Positions 43,541-51,699 of a DNA stretch of 64,000 nucleotides are shown piece after piece. The translations under genes and the position numbers were made by a program. The stretch comes from an uncultured Vicinamibacterales bacterium (lineage in GTDB: Bacteria; Acidobacteriota; Vicinamibacteria; Vicinamibacterales; UBA8438). Position 1 is the stretch's first letter; each line of letters opens with the position of its first letter. Location of the stretch: assembly GCA_958295905.1 (NCBI GenBank), contig OY282382.1:5700910-5764909 (forward strand). Reading direction: 5' to 3'. Below the pieces are notes generated by a model, which saw only the letters and a program-made list of their open reading frames with translations, was not told the origin of the DNA and ran no database searches.

Positions 43541-45060
43541 GGCGTCCTCCCGGTCCCGGGCACGCGCGTGCCGATCGCCCGTTCGAGGGCGGTGAGCGCG
43601 ATGAGGATGTCGGAGAGATATCGCGCGCGCATCGAGCGGACGTCTATCAGCGTCCGCTCGCTGTCGAGCAGCTCGAGCACGCCGAGCTGGCCCGTCTGGT
43701 AGGCGCTCTCGGTGGCGCGCAGCGCCTCCTCGGTCTGTGGAATCAGCACCGTGTCGAGCAGATCGACCTGCCGGTCCAGGGTCTCCAGGCGAACGACCGC
43801 CTCCTGGACCTCCATCTCCATGGCGTTGCGCGCCGCCGCGCGGCGCCGGGTGCGTGCGCGCAGTTCCGCGTCGGCCTCCACGACACCGGCGCGGTACTTC
43901 GCCCCCCAGAGGGGCAACGACATGCCCAGAGAGACCGTGATCGAGTTCCTGCCGTCGTCGGGCGGCGGCAGGAGGGCGACGTCGTCGCGCCGGCCGACGT
44001 TGGTCACCCCCAAGCTCGCGGTGAAGCCCGGCCGCGCGTTCTTCCGCGCAAGCTCGACGGACCGTTCGCCGCCCTCGATGAGCGCGCTCGCCGCCCGCAA
44101 CTCGTGGCGGTTGCGGTCGCCGAGGCGGTAGAGCTCGCCGCGGTCCACCCCGACGGGGGGGCGCGCCAGCGGCGCCACCGCCGGCACCGGCTCTTCCGCG
44201 GGCCGGTCGAGCAAGGTGTTGAGGCGCGCCGCGAGGGTCGCGCGCTGACGATCGAACAAGTGCCGGCGGTCGATGACCCGGGTGATCTCCGCCTGCAGCC
44301 GGATCACCGCCTGCTGCAGGCCCTGGCCGGTGGCGTAACGGGCCCTGGCCAAGGTCTCATAGTGCTCGAGCAGCAACTGCTCCTCACGGGCGAGACCGAG
44401 CGCCACATCGATGTATCCGAGGTCGTAGTAGACCTCCTTTACTTGGGCGGCGACGTCGCGCCGGACCGCCCGGTGGAGGTGGTGCAGGGCCGTCGCCTCG
44501 AGCAGCGCGACGCGGCCCCGCAGCTCGAGCGTGCCGAACCAGGGGAAGGCCTGGGTCAGCGTGACGCTGTTGAGCTGCGGGCCGACCCGGGTCTCCACGC
44601 TGCGCAGCGCCTGGGTATAGCTCACCACCGGATCGGGCAGGGCGGTGACCTGGGGCGCTCGCTGCCGGGCGGCTTGGTAGCGCGCGCGGGACTCCAGAAC
44701 GGCCGGATTGCTCTCGACCGCCGCCGTCACGTACTCGCGCAGGTCCGGCGCGGCGGCGTAGAAATCGAGCGGGTCCTCCGGAAGCGCGGGCTGGACCGCG
44801 GACGGCACCGCCGGTTCGGCCGCGGACAGCGCCGCCGGTTGGACCGCGGACAGCGCCGCCGGTTGGACCGCGGACAGCGCCGCCGGTTCGGCCGCGGACA
44901 GCGCCGCCGGTTGGACCGCGGACAGCGCCGCCGGCCGGACTGAGGCCGTCAACACCGGCTGGACTTCCGCCGGCGGCGCCGACTGGGCGGCGGCCAACGT
45001 CGAGATCAGGCCCGCGGCGCCCAGCCCGGTCGCGGACCGCCGAGAACATAGTGCAGGCAT
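43537..45060 (-). CDS. cusC: Outer-membrane efflux channel, TolC/CusC family
   Basis: 507 residues. The two TolC halves are seen at about 115-310 and 315-500 (ALPDPVVSYTQALRSVE; ESAYQTGQLGVLELLDSERT). A long Ala/Pro-rich stretch of 8-residue units (PAALSAVQ and PAALSAAE, residues about 41-90) sits between the signal peptide and the channel, encoded by a 24-bp minisatellite. It should form the exit duct of the CusABC complex. First structural gene of the overlapping operon. Confidence 0.88.
   Translation of the reverse strand: MPALCSRRSATGLGAAGLISTLAAAQSAPPAEVQPVLTASVRPAALSAVQPAALSAAEPAALSAVQPAALSAVQPAALSAAEPAVPSAVQPALPEDPLDFYAAAPDLREYVTAAVESNPAVLESRARYQAARQRAPQVTALPDPVVSYTQALRSVETRVGPQLNSVTLTQAFPWFGTLELRGRVALLEATALHHLHRAVRRDVAAQVKEVYYDLGYIDVALGLAREEQLLLEHYETLARARYATGQGLQQAVIRLQAEITRVIDRRHLFDRQRATLAARLNTLLDRPAEEPVPAVAPLARPPVGVDRGELYRLGDRNRHELRAASALIEGGERSVELARKNARPGFTASLGVTNVGRRDDVALLPPPDDGRNSITVSLGMSLPLWGAKYRAGVVEADAELRARTRRRAAARNAMEMEVQEAVVRLETLDRQVDLLDTVLIPQTEEALRATESAYQTGQLGVLELLDSERTLIDVRSMRARYLSDILIALTALERAIGTRVPGTGRTP
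44792..44940. repeat. 24-bp minisatellite in the channel gene
   Basis: About six units of the form GCGGACAGCGCCGCCGGTTG (plus GACC or GGCC) are in tandem. Copy number is likely to vary between strains without breaking the reading frame, since the unit is a multiple of three. Confidence 0.85.
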
Positions 45061-45264
45061 GTGATCGTCCCCCGTGTTCGGTCGCGTTCCGGGAGCTCCT
45101 GGCCGAGCCTCCGCGGCTCACCACGGGCTACCGGGCAACAGGCGCTCTCCCCCGGGCACGGGCCCCGACGACGTTGGCGCGCGGGGCGGGCGGCGCCGCG
45201 GCGCGCGGTCGCGCCCCGGGCCGTCACGCGCGGGCGGAGAGACGACGGGCGCGGCGGAGGGCGA

Positions 45265-45615
45265 TCAGATCAGCAGGGAAGCGTGCCGCACGAACAGCGG
45301 CGGCGATGCGGACCGAGGTCGAGGGTGATCGGCGTGCCATCCGGCGTGCGGCGCCGGGTGCGGCTCGACGTGGAGGGCGGGCGGCAGCGCGGCGGCGGCC
45401 TCCGGTGCGGCCTTCACCGACGCCGCGGCAACGACGGGGGCGCAGCAGGTGAACGCGGGCGAGGTGTCGCCGTGGTGATCCTGGGTCGGGTGGTCGTGAC
45501 AGCTCGACGCATCGGGCATCGCCGCCGCGGCCGTCATCAACGGGCAGAGAACCACGGCCGCCAGCAGCGCCGAACCGACGCCGACCACGAGCGACCGGCA
45601 CCACCCACGTGTCAT
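45265..45615 (-). CDS. Small secreted His/Cys-rich protein, possible metal binder
   Basis: 116 residues. A signal peptide (SLVVGVGSALLAAVVL) is followed by SSCHDHPTQDHHGD, FTCCAPV and several His near the C-terminus (HVEPHPAPHAGWHADHPR). This composition and the position 205 bp upstream of cusC in the same direction suggest a periplasmic metal-binding accessory of the efflux operon. No family is recognised with certainty (some DUF2946-like proteins look similar). Confidence 0.6.
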   Translation of the reverse strand: MTRGWCRSLVVGVGSALLAAVVLCPLMTAAAAMPDASSCHDHPTQDHHGDTSPAFTCCAPVVAAASVKAAPEAAAALPPALHVEPHPAPHAGWHADHPRPRSASPPLFVRHASLLI

Positions 45616-46013
45616 GTCCCCATGGTCGCACAATCCCGTCGGTTTTGCACGGGGCGCGATGGCTCAGGGTGCACGTCAGATTGGTGAGACGGCTGCCCTG
45701 TCACTGTCAGATTGGCGATTTCGATCCCGTTCTCGGCCTCGAGGCCCTCTGAACGGGCCCCTTCGGGCCTTGGCGCGATGGAGCGCCCCAGGCACCGCCG
45801 GCCAGTTCCGGCGCGCCCGGGAGTTTTGCCACGGGGCCGGCCACGCCGGATGCTCCAGCGGCGGCGCCTCAACTTTCGTGACGCGCACCCGATGGCCCAC
45901 GCGCCGAGCCCGGGCCGGATGAAGCCGCGCATTCCGGGAGACCGACCCGCCGACGGCGCCCTCGCAGCAGCAGCGCACCCGATTCCGAGCGGTATAATCC
46001 GACCGGAGGAGCG
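45616..46013. promoter_or_regulatory. Divergent intergenic region with repeated motif and -10 box
   Basis: GTCAGATTGG occurs at 45676-45685 and 45707-45716 (31-bp spacing), near the start of the metal operon: a possible operator. TATAAT at 45993-45998, 16 bp before ATG 46014, is a candidate -10 for the plus-strand gene with a very short leader holding GGAGGAG. Confidence 0.4.
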
Positions 46014-47798
46014 ATGACCATGCCAATCGGACGCTCGCGGCGCCGGTTCATGAAGCAGATGGGCACCTCCGCCGGGATGCTGGCCTTCCGGCCGGAGGAG
46101 GCCGCCGCCCAGGGGCCGCCCCGGCTGGAGGAGACCCCGCGGTCGGCGCATCCCACCCTCAACCGGCGCACGCGCGGCTGGCTGCGCTTCCTGTGGGAGA
46201 AGGCCACGACCCCCGACGACTGGAACGCCGACGGGGTGCCCCACCTGTGGTGGGACCGCTACTCCAACCCCGTCGTCACCAGCTACGGCCGCTTCGACCT
46301 CCACAACTCGTCGTACGCGCTGCTGCTGATGGCGGACCAGACGCCGGCGTGGCGCGAGGTCTACACCCGCATCGCGGACGGGCTCGCGAGCCGCTATCCG
46401 ACCTACTGGGGGGCCGTCGACTGGCTGACCCAGATCGGCGACGACCCGCGGCGGGCCAACTATCCCCCTCAGGTGATGCGGGCGATTCCCGAGCGGCTCC
46501 GCGGCCGCTACAACCGCATCGGGTGGACCGCGAACGGGATCGAGCCGTGGGGCCTGTCGCCCGACCCGATCGGCTCCGAGGGCAACCTCTTCTTCCGCGG
46601 CTGGTTCAACTTGGTGCTCGGCATCTACAGGTACATCTCCGGCGACGACAAGTACGAGCGGCCGTTCCCGGTGACCGGCTACGGCGACGAGCGCTTCGAG
46701 TGGGACCAGCACCGCATCGCCGCGCTGCTCGAGAGCCAGTACCGGGAGCGCCCGGAAGGCCCGCACTGCGAGAACACCAAGATCTGGTTCCCGTGCAACG
46801 GCGCCGCGGGGCTGGGCATGTTCCTGTACGACCGGTTGTACGGGCGCGACACCCACCGCCCGGTGCAGGGGTGGCTGGAGTACGCGCGCGACAACTTCAT
46901 CGGAACGTCCCGCGACGGCCGCCTGGAGTGGGTCACGAGCTACTACGACCCCATCGTCAACCACAAGGCGAACGGCGGCCCCGGGGCGGGGGTCGGCGTC
47001 GCGTTCCTGCTCCTGCCCCAGGACCGCGAAACGGCGACGCTGCTCTACGAGTCGGCCGCCAACGCCCTCGGCTGGAACGACCCGCGGGTCGAGATCCGCG
47101 CCTCGGCCACCGGCCTCGTGATGGCGCGCGAGCTCGGCGACCATACGTCGCTGGCGCGGCTGCGCGCAGCCGCCGAGCGCGAGTACGACCCGCGCTTCTT
47201 CGGCGGGCGGAACGAGAAGTTCGGCTGGTGGTTCGGCCTGAACGAGGCCTACCCACGCGGCCAGCGGAGCGCGAGCATGATGGTGGCGGAGGTCGGCGAC
47301 GGCGACGCCTGGAACCGCGCCTTCGACGCCCCCCACCTGGACAAGTTCGACGCCCCCACCGTGGAAGGCGTCGACTTTCCGTCGCTCGGCGTCTACCAGG
47401 CCTGGAACGACGTCGAGAGCGGCGCCCTTCACGTCGGCACCTATGCGGCGGCGACCGAGCGGCGCGGGGACGACACGAGCTGGCGGGTGACCAACCTGCC
47501 CGACCCGGGGGACGTCTTCATCCTGTGCGACGGCGCGCCGTTCACGCGGTTCGCGGCGGCGGGACCCGCCAGCATCCGCATCGACGGCGCCATCGGCCTG
47601 CACCGGTATCAGATATTCACCGGCTACCGCGGACCGGACGCGCGCCAAGCCGAAGCGCGCCGCCAGGAACGCGGCCGCCGCGCCACCGCGGTCGCCGACG
47701 CCGCCCGGCGGCCCGACCGGTCGCCGCGCAGCACCCGTCAGGCCACGGCCAGCTTCTCGCCGGGGAACGGCCCCACCTGCGCCTGCTGCACGGCGTGA
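46014..47798 (+). CDS. Linalool dehydratase/isomerase-like protein, Tat-exported
   Basis: 594 residues. RSRRRFMKQMGTSAGMLAF is a twin-arginine signal. The mature part (NPVVTSYGRFDLHNSSYALL; YPTYWGAVDWLTQIGDD; ENTKIWFPCNGAAGLGMFLY) resembles the alpha/alpha-barrel domain of linalool dehydratase/isomerase, an enzyme that hydrates or isomerises a monoterpene; relatives with other substrates are common. The last 50 residues are Arg/Ala/Pro-rich and look frame-shifted, since another frame there reads LLAGERPHLRLLHGV. Substrate and true C-terminus are uncertain. Confidence 0.55.
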   Translation: MTMPIGRSRRRFMKQMGTSAGMLAFRPEEAAAQGPPRLEETPRSAHPTLNRRTRGWLRFLWEKATTPDDWNADGVPHLWWDRYSNPVVTSYGRFDLHNSSYALLLMADQTPAWREVYTRIADGLASRYPTYWGAVDWLTQIGDDPRRANYPPQVMRAIPERLRGRYNRIGWTANGIEPWGLSPDPIGSEGNLFFRGWFNLVLGIYRYISGDDKYERPFPVTGYGDERFEWDQHRIAALLESQYRERPEGPHCENTKIWFPCNGAAGLGMFLYDRLYGRDTHRPVQGWLEYARDNFIGTSRDGRLEWVTSYYDPIVNHKANGGPGAGVGVAFLLLPQDRETATLLYESAANALGWNDPRVEIRASATGLVMARELGDHTSLARLRAAAEREYDPRFFGGRNEKFGWWFGLNEAYPRGQRSASMMVAEVGDGDAWNRAFDAPHLDKFDAPTVEGVDFPSLGVYQAWNDVESGALHVGTYAAATERRGDDTSWRVTNLPDPGDVFILCDGAPFTRFAAAGPASIRIDGAIGLHRYQIFTGYRGPDARQAEARRQERGRRATAVADAARRPDRSPRSTRQATASFSPGNGPTCACCTA

Positions 47799-47885
47799 CG
47801 GCGCCGAGCGGCTGGACCGATGCCCGCACCCGGGCGCGGCGCGCCCCGGAGGCTGACGTCGAGACGCCGCGCCCGGCGGGTGCGG

Positions 47886-48019
47886 CTAGTGCATCGCCAC
47901 GACTAAAAACAGGGGTCGCCGGGGTACTCGCCTCGAACCGCAAGAGTCCTATGCAGAAGAAATACGTCGTTCAACCCAAAATCCGTCTGTCCGAAACTTA
48001 TGACGTGACGGACCACTAG
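47886..48019 (-). repeat. Dispersed repeat family A, copy 2 (inverted)
   Basis: 134 bp. Reading the minus strand: CTAGTGGTCCGTCACGTCAT ... TAGTCGTGGCGATGCACTAG. Ends match as inverted repeats at 12 of 16 positions. It ends 21 bp before the second Uma2 gene and so probably forms its promoter region. Confidence 0.85.
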
Positions 48020-48040
48020 CGGGCGGCGAGCGGGTGTAAC

Positions 48041-49042
48041 ATGGAAGGCATGCCCCTCTCGCATCCCGCATCGCCCGCCGCAGCCGACGCGGGGCTCGCG
48101 CGGGGCGCGGCCGAGCCCGCCCCCCCGGAGTTCCCCGGCTGCCGCGCGGTGCGGATGACCCGCGACGCCATCACCGACTTCGAGGGCCGGTTCGAGTACT
48201 GGGACGCGGCGACCGAAACGGCGTGGATGGTGTGCGAGCCGACCACCATCTACCATGAAGGTCCCGGCCAGCGCTTGGCGCAACTGGCCGCGTTGATCGC
48301 GGCCGGACGGGGGTCGCCCATCACGACCCTCGGAACGGCCGACCTGTTGGTGCGCAACGCCCGCGGCGAGCGGCAGCGCATCCTGCAGGCGGATCAGATC
48401 GTCTACCTGCGCCCCGCCGAGACCGAGCCGCGCGGCGCCGCCGTCGAGGTGGGCGCCGATCACCTGCCCGACGTCGTGCTCGAGGTCGACTGGTCCACGG
48501 ACGTGCGGCGCGGCAAGCTGGGTCTCTACGAAGCGTGGGGCTTCCCGGAAGTGTGGGTCGAGGTGCCCGACATCGGGTCTCCGAGCCGATCGCAGCGCCG
48601 CGCCGCCGGCCTGACCATCCACCGGCTCGGCGCCGACGGCTACCGCCCGGCGGCCGCGAGCGAGGCGTTCCCCGGCTGGACGGCGGCGGAGATTCACACC
48701 GCCCTGAACGAGTCGCGGTTGTCGGAGGCGACGAGCGCGGTGCTGACCCGCGTCGGGCGCGCCCTCGGCGACGCCGAGGGCACCGTACCCGATGATCACC
48801 CGTGGCTGCGCGGGCAGCGCCGGGGAACGGCGCGGAAGGCCAAGCGGGAAGGGAAGCAGGAGGCGACGCTGGAAGCGGTCATGCGGGTCCTTCGCAGCCG
48901 CGGGATTGCCGTCCCGCCGCGCCTCGCCGCGCTTGCCGCCGGCGCATCGCCCGCCGAGCTCATCGACGCCGCCCTCGCCTGCCGGGACGCCGCGGACTTC
49001 CTCCTCCGCTTGAAACGGCGAAGCGACCGGCCTCCGGGATGA
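48041..49042 (+). CDS. Uma2-family (DUF820) nuclease-like protein, copy 2
   Basis: 333 residues, colinear with the protein at 37509: FEYWDAATETAWMVCEPTTI, LPDVVLEVDWSTDVRRGKLG, LYEAWGFPEVWVEVPDIG, AFPGWTAAEIHTALNES. The Asp-Glu active-site pattern is intact. The C-terminal tail lacks the RAEG repeats of copy 1 and instead has a KREGKQEATLEAVMRVLRSRG helix and a second helical block. Two paralogues 10 kb apart, both beside dispersed repeats, suggest duplication within a mobile context. Role unknown. Confidence 0.78.
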   Translation: MEGMPLSHPASPAAADAGLARGAAEPAPPEFPGCRAVRMTRDAITDFEGRFEYWDAATETAWMVCEPTTIYHEGPGQRLAQLAALIAAGRGSPITTLGTADLLVRNARGERQRILQADQIVYLRPAETEPRGAAVEVGADHLPDVVLEVDWSTDVRRGKLGLYEAWGFPEVWVEVPDIGSPSRSQRRAAGLTIHRLGADGYRPAAASEAFPGWTAAEIHTALNESRLSEATSAVLTRVGRALGDAEGTVPDDHPWLRGQRRGTARKAKREGKQEATLEAVMRVLRSRGIAVPPRLAALAAGASPAELIDAALACRDAADFLLRLKRRSDRPPG

Positions 49043-49128
49043 CTGCCGGTATCGACCAACGACGCGGGTTGCACGTTGCGACGGCCCAAGAAGCGACCGG
49101 TCTCCGGGATGACGGCCGGTATCGACCC
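49019..49128. repeat. 38-bp direct repeat after the Uma2 gene
   Basis: GAAGCGACCGGCCTCCGGGA then TGACTGCCGGTATCGACC at 49019-49056 recurs with two changes at 49091-49128 (period 72). The first copy overlaps the end of the coding region. Confidence 0.8.
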
Positions 49129-49141
49129 CAAGCGACCTCCC

Positions 49142-50128
49142 TCACGGCGCCCGTTTCGCGGCGGCCTCCAGGACGCGCTCGCCGCCCAGCGCGTTCGCTA
49201 TCGAGTAGTTTCCTTCGTGACACGCATACTCGTAGATGACGTAGCCGGGGGGGCTGACGAGGGGCAACTCCACGGTGAAGGGCCGGGTGTAGGTCGCGGC
49301 GTCGTGAATCGTGTAGCGGTACTCGATGGTGTCGGCGTCGACGCGGGTGAACCGCTCGACCGCGCGCAGGTCGCGGGTGCCCGGGAACCCCCGCCACGTC
49401 GTGTCGTCGCGGTAGTGCGTCGTCTCGACCACGAGGGTGTCGCCGTCCCAGCGGCCACGCCCGTCGCCGTTCCACTGGCGGATGCGCCCGTCGATCGGCG
49501 GACGCCCGTCCAGGGGCACGACGCGCACGTCGTGGATCATCTCGTTGAGAATGACGACCTGCCCGGGCGCCTGGAAGATCTGATACGTGTTGCTGTAGCC
49601 GGACGGCACCGGCGGCACGCGCTGGTAGGTCATGCAGCGTTCCTGCAGCGGCCGGTCCCGCCAGGAATCGAAGGGGTGGGCGCGGCGACGCCCGCGTTGC
49701 TCCGCCTGCCGCCGCTCGGCCGCCGGGGTCAGGGGCGGCAGCCTGCCGGCGGGCGGATCCACGATGAGCGACGTGCGCCCGGTCGAGGCGCCCCGATCCC
49801 ACCAGACCTGGTTGTACGCGAGGGCGAGGTCGCGGGCGCTGGTGAGCTCGCCGCGCCGTTCGGACGACGCACGATTCGCGTCGGCGAGGTTCTGCTCGGC
49901 CACCTCCTCCGGGGTCAGGAACTGGCGCCCCGCCAAGTCCGCCGGCCGCTGGAGCGGCGTGAACGTGGCGTACGACCAGATGCCCTGCAGGTCCGGATCG
50001 CCCCAGGGGGTCCGGAGCATCGCCGCATCCGGCGCCGATGCGGTCTCCTGACCGGCTGCGAGAGCCGGCATCAGCCACGCCGCCGCGACCATCGCCGCCG
50101 CCGACCGCACCAACCATCGACGAATCAT
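49142..50128 (-). CDS. Secreted protein of unknown function (acidobacterial type)
   Basis: 328 residues with signal peptide (ending ALAAGQ). Conserved-looking blocks are TPWGDPDLQGIWSYATFTPL, GRQFLTPEEVAEQN, RCMTYQRVPPVPSGYSNTYQ, and GRGRWDGDTLVVETTHYRDD. Families of this form are abundant in Acidobacteriota and lack an assigned activity; the beta-rich C-terminal half looks like a lipocalin-like or beta-sandwich domain (inference only). It stands alone. Confidence 0.65.
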   Translation of the reverse strand: MIRRWLVRSAAAMVAAAWLMPALAAGQETASAPDAAMLRTPWGDPDLQGIWSYATFTPLQRPADLAGRQFLTPEEVAEQNLADANRASSERRGELTSARDLALAYNQVWWDRGASTGRTSLIVDPPAGRLPPLTPAAERRQAEQRGRRRAHPFDSWRDRPLQERCMTYQRVPPVPSGYSNTYQIFQAPGQVVILNEMIHDVRVVPLDGRPPIDGRIRQWNGDGRGRWDGDTLVVETTHYRDDTTWRGFPGTRDLRAVERFTRVDADTIEYRYTIHDAATYTRPFTVELPLVSPPGYVIYEYACHEGNYSIANALGGERVLEAAAKRAP

Positions 50129-50416
50129 GTCAACCTCCTCCGTTCGCAGGGCCGGTCGTCCGACGGGCCGCCCGGGCTCGCCGGCACCGATCCGCTACCC
50201 TCGATTCCCTGTGAGGATATACCGACCGCGGTCGGACCGGGCCGACAGGCCCACCGCGGCGGCGGCTCGATTCTCGACCCGGAGGCGCTGGCGCGCCGGT
50301 GCTGCTGACCGTGGCCCGGGGCTCGCTGCTCAGACCGGCGGTTCCACCGCAAGGCCAGCGCCTGGACCTGGGCGCGCCGCCGTCGAGACGGCCATGCAGC
50401 CGCATCTTGCTGGGCC

Positions 50417-50550
50417 CAGTGGTCCGTCACGTCATAAACTTCCGACAGACGGACTTGAGTCGATGATGTGATTCTCCTGCATGGGAGACCGTTCTTGGTT
50501 CGAGAAGAGTTCCCTGACAGTCCTAATGTTTATTTGTGGCTATGCACTAG
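50417..50550 (+). repeat. Dispersed repeat family A, copy 3
   Basis: 134 bp: AGTGGTCCGTCACGTCATAA at the left, GACGGACTTGAGTCG, CTCCTGCATGGGAGACC, TTGGTTCGAG, and a right end TGTGGCTATGCACTAG. Same strand as copies 1 and 4. Confidence 0.85.
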
Positions 50551-50663
50551 TGCGAGCTGACCGGCGCCCATGGCCTCCCCGCCTGCCGGACCGACCGCGC
50601 CCGCCCCCTCGGTGGCACTTCTGACGGTCAGGATCGACAGAGGCGGGTCCGCCCGGACTGACA

Positions 50664-50774
50664 CTAGTGGTCCGTCACGCCATAATATGCGGACACGGGC
50701 ATCGGCCTGCAGCGTGCAATCGTCGACGAATCACCGCACCGCAACCAGAACGTTTAGTCATGGCGCAACACTAG
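50664..50774 (+). repeat. Dispersed repeat family A, copy 4 (shorter)
   Basis: 111 bp with both ends kept (CTAGTGGTCCGTCACGCCAT and TTTAGTCATGGCGCAACACT then AG) but a different interior, so the termini are conserved independently of the middle. That pattern is expected if a transposase acts on the ends. Confidence 0.75.
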
Positions 50775-50802
50775 TCTCGTCGTTCGAGCTTGAACGCATC
50801 GG

Positions 50803-51699
50803 TCAGGAAGACACTCTCGCCTCGTAGTCCAGGTCCGCCATCGCCGGCGTAGTGAAGGCCGTCGATGCACGGTCCCACCCGCGTCGGGCCGTCAGCCGCT
50901 TCAAGTCCGGCGCCGCGTAGACGAACCGCTCGTCGTACTGGCGATAGAGAGCGCCGAAGAACCGATCGAACCTCAACGCGCTGCCGGCAGCAGGGAACTC
51001 GTCGATGATCGCGCCAGTGTCCTCCATTCGTGTGGAAGCCAACGCGAGAGCAATCGCTTCGTAACGGCTGACGTCGTTTCGAATGCCGCGTCTGTCCGCC
51101 AGCTCGCGGAGCGCCGTGTGGAATCGACGAACGGACTCGACCGGGCGGCCGTCGCTGCCGACCGCGACATCGTTCTCCGCAAGCTCTCGAACCGACCCCT
51201 CCTGTTCAGCTCCCCTCCCGCCGGGGCTGCGACCCAGCTCTTCCGCACGGTTCGCGCGCATGACGAACAGGTAGCCGCAGACGAGCGGCGGGTAGGCGAT
51301 GTGCAGATTGGTGCAGTCGCCGACCGCTTCCTCCATCCGATTGGTGAGATTCCTGAACGCCCCGATCGCGCCCTTGCAGGACACGGCGAGCACCGGACCG
51401 ATCCCGTCCTTCGTCACGACGACGTCGACGTTCTTCGTCTTCAGACCGCCGTAGACGGTCCGCTCGCCGGCACCGCCGAGATCGGGATCGTGAACCAGAG
51501 TCAACCGGGCGCCCTTGCGCTCCACGCGGAACGGCGGTCGGGGCACGATCTCGTCAGGGTCGAACCCGCCCTCGACGACGAGACGGCAGGCGACGTACCA
51601 ATGCAGGGGCTTGATGTGCCGCTGGCTCTGCGTCGAACCGTGGAACGTCACGAAATGGGCCAGCGCCGCCCGGAGCGATACCCACTCGCAGGCGCTCAC
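50803..51699 (-). CDS. Restriction endonuclease subunit, PD-(D/E)xK type
   Basis: 298 residues from the GTG that overlaps the methyltransferase stop (GTGA); another GTG lies 15 bp upstream. The likely nuclease core is KTKNVDVVVTKDGIGPVLAV followed by SCKG, an Asp-(x)n-(S)xK variant of the PD-(D/E)xK site. WVSLRAALAHFVTFHGSTQS and a C-terminal DERFVYAAPDLKRLTARRGW surround it. Overlap with the methyltransferase marks it as the restriction partner of a type II system; the recognition site is not predictable. Confidence 0.6.
   Translation of the reverse strand: MSACEWVSLRAALAHFVTFHGSTQSQRHIKPLHWYVACRLVVEGGFDPDEIVPRPPFRVERKGARLTLVHDPDLGGAGERTVYGGLKTKNVDVVVTKDGIGPVLAVSCKGAIGAFRNLTNRMEEAVGDCTNLHIAYPPLVCGYLFVMRANRAEELGRSPGGRGAEQEGSVRELAENDVAVGSDGRPVESVRRFHTALRELADRRGIRNDVSRYEAIALALASTRMEDTGAIIDEFPAAGSALRFDRFFGALYRQYDERFVYAAPDLKRLTARRGWDRASTAFTTPAMADLDYEARVSS

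Larger units (their letters stand above)
50129..50802. other. Intergenic region carrying two family A repeats
   Basis: No gene is supported. Family A copies occupy 50417-50550 and 50664-50774. The first 280 bp are GC-rich and hold only weak palindromes. Confidence 0.5.

Noticed and set aside
38834-43702. 1622-codon plus-strand open frame over the metal efflux genes
   Set aside because: Antisense shadow of cusA and cusB; the minus strand has clear RND and adaptor motifs and ribosome binding sites.
44792-44940. CRISPR array
   Set aside because: 24-bp units are contiguous and translate as an in-frame 8-residue repeat.
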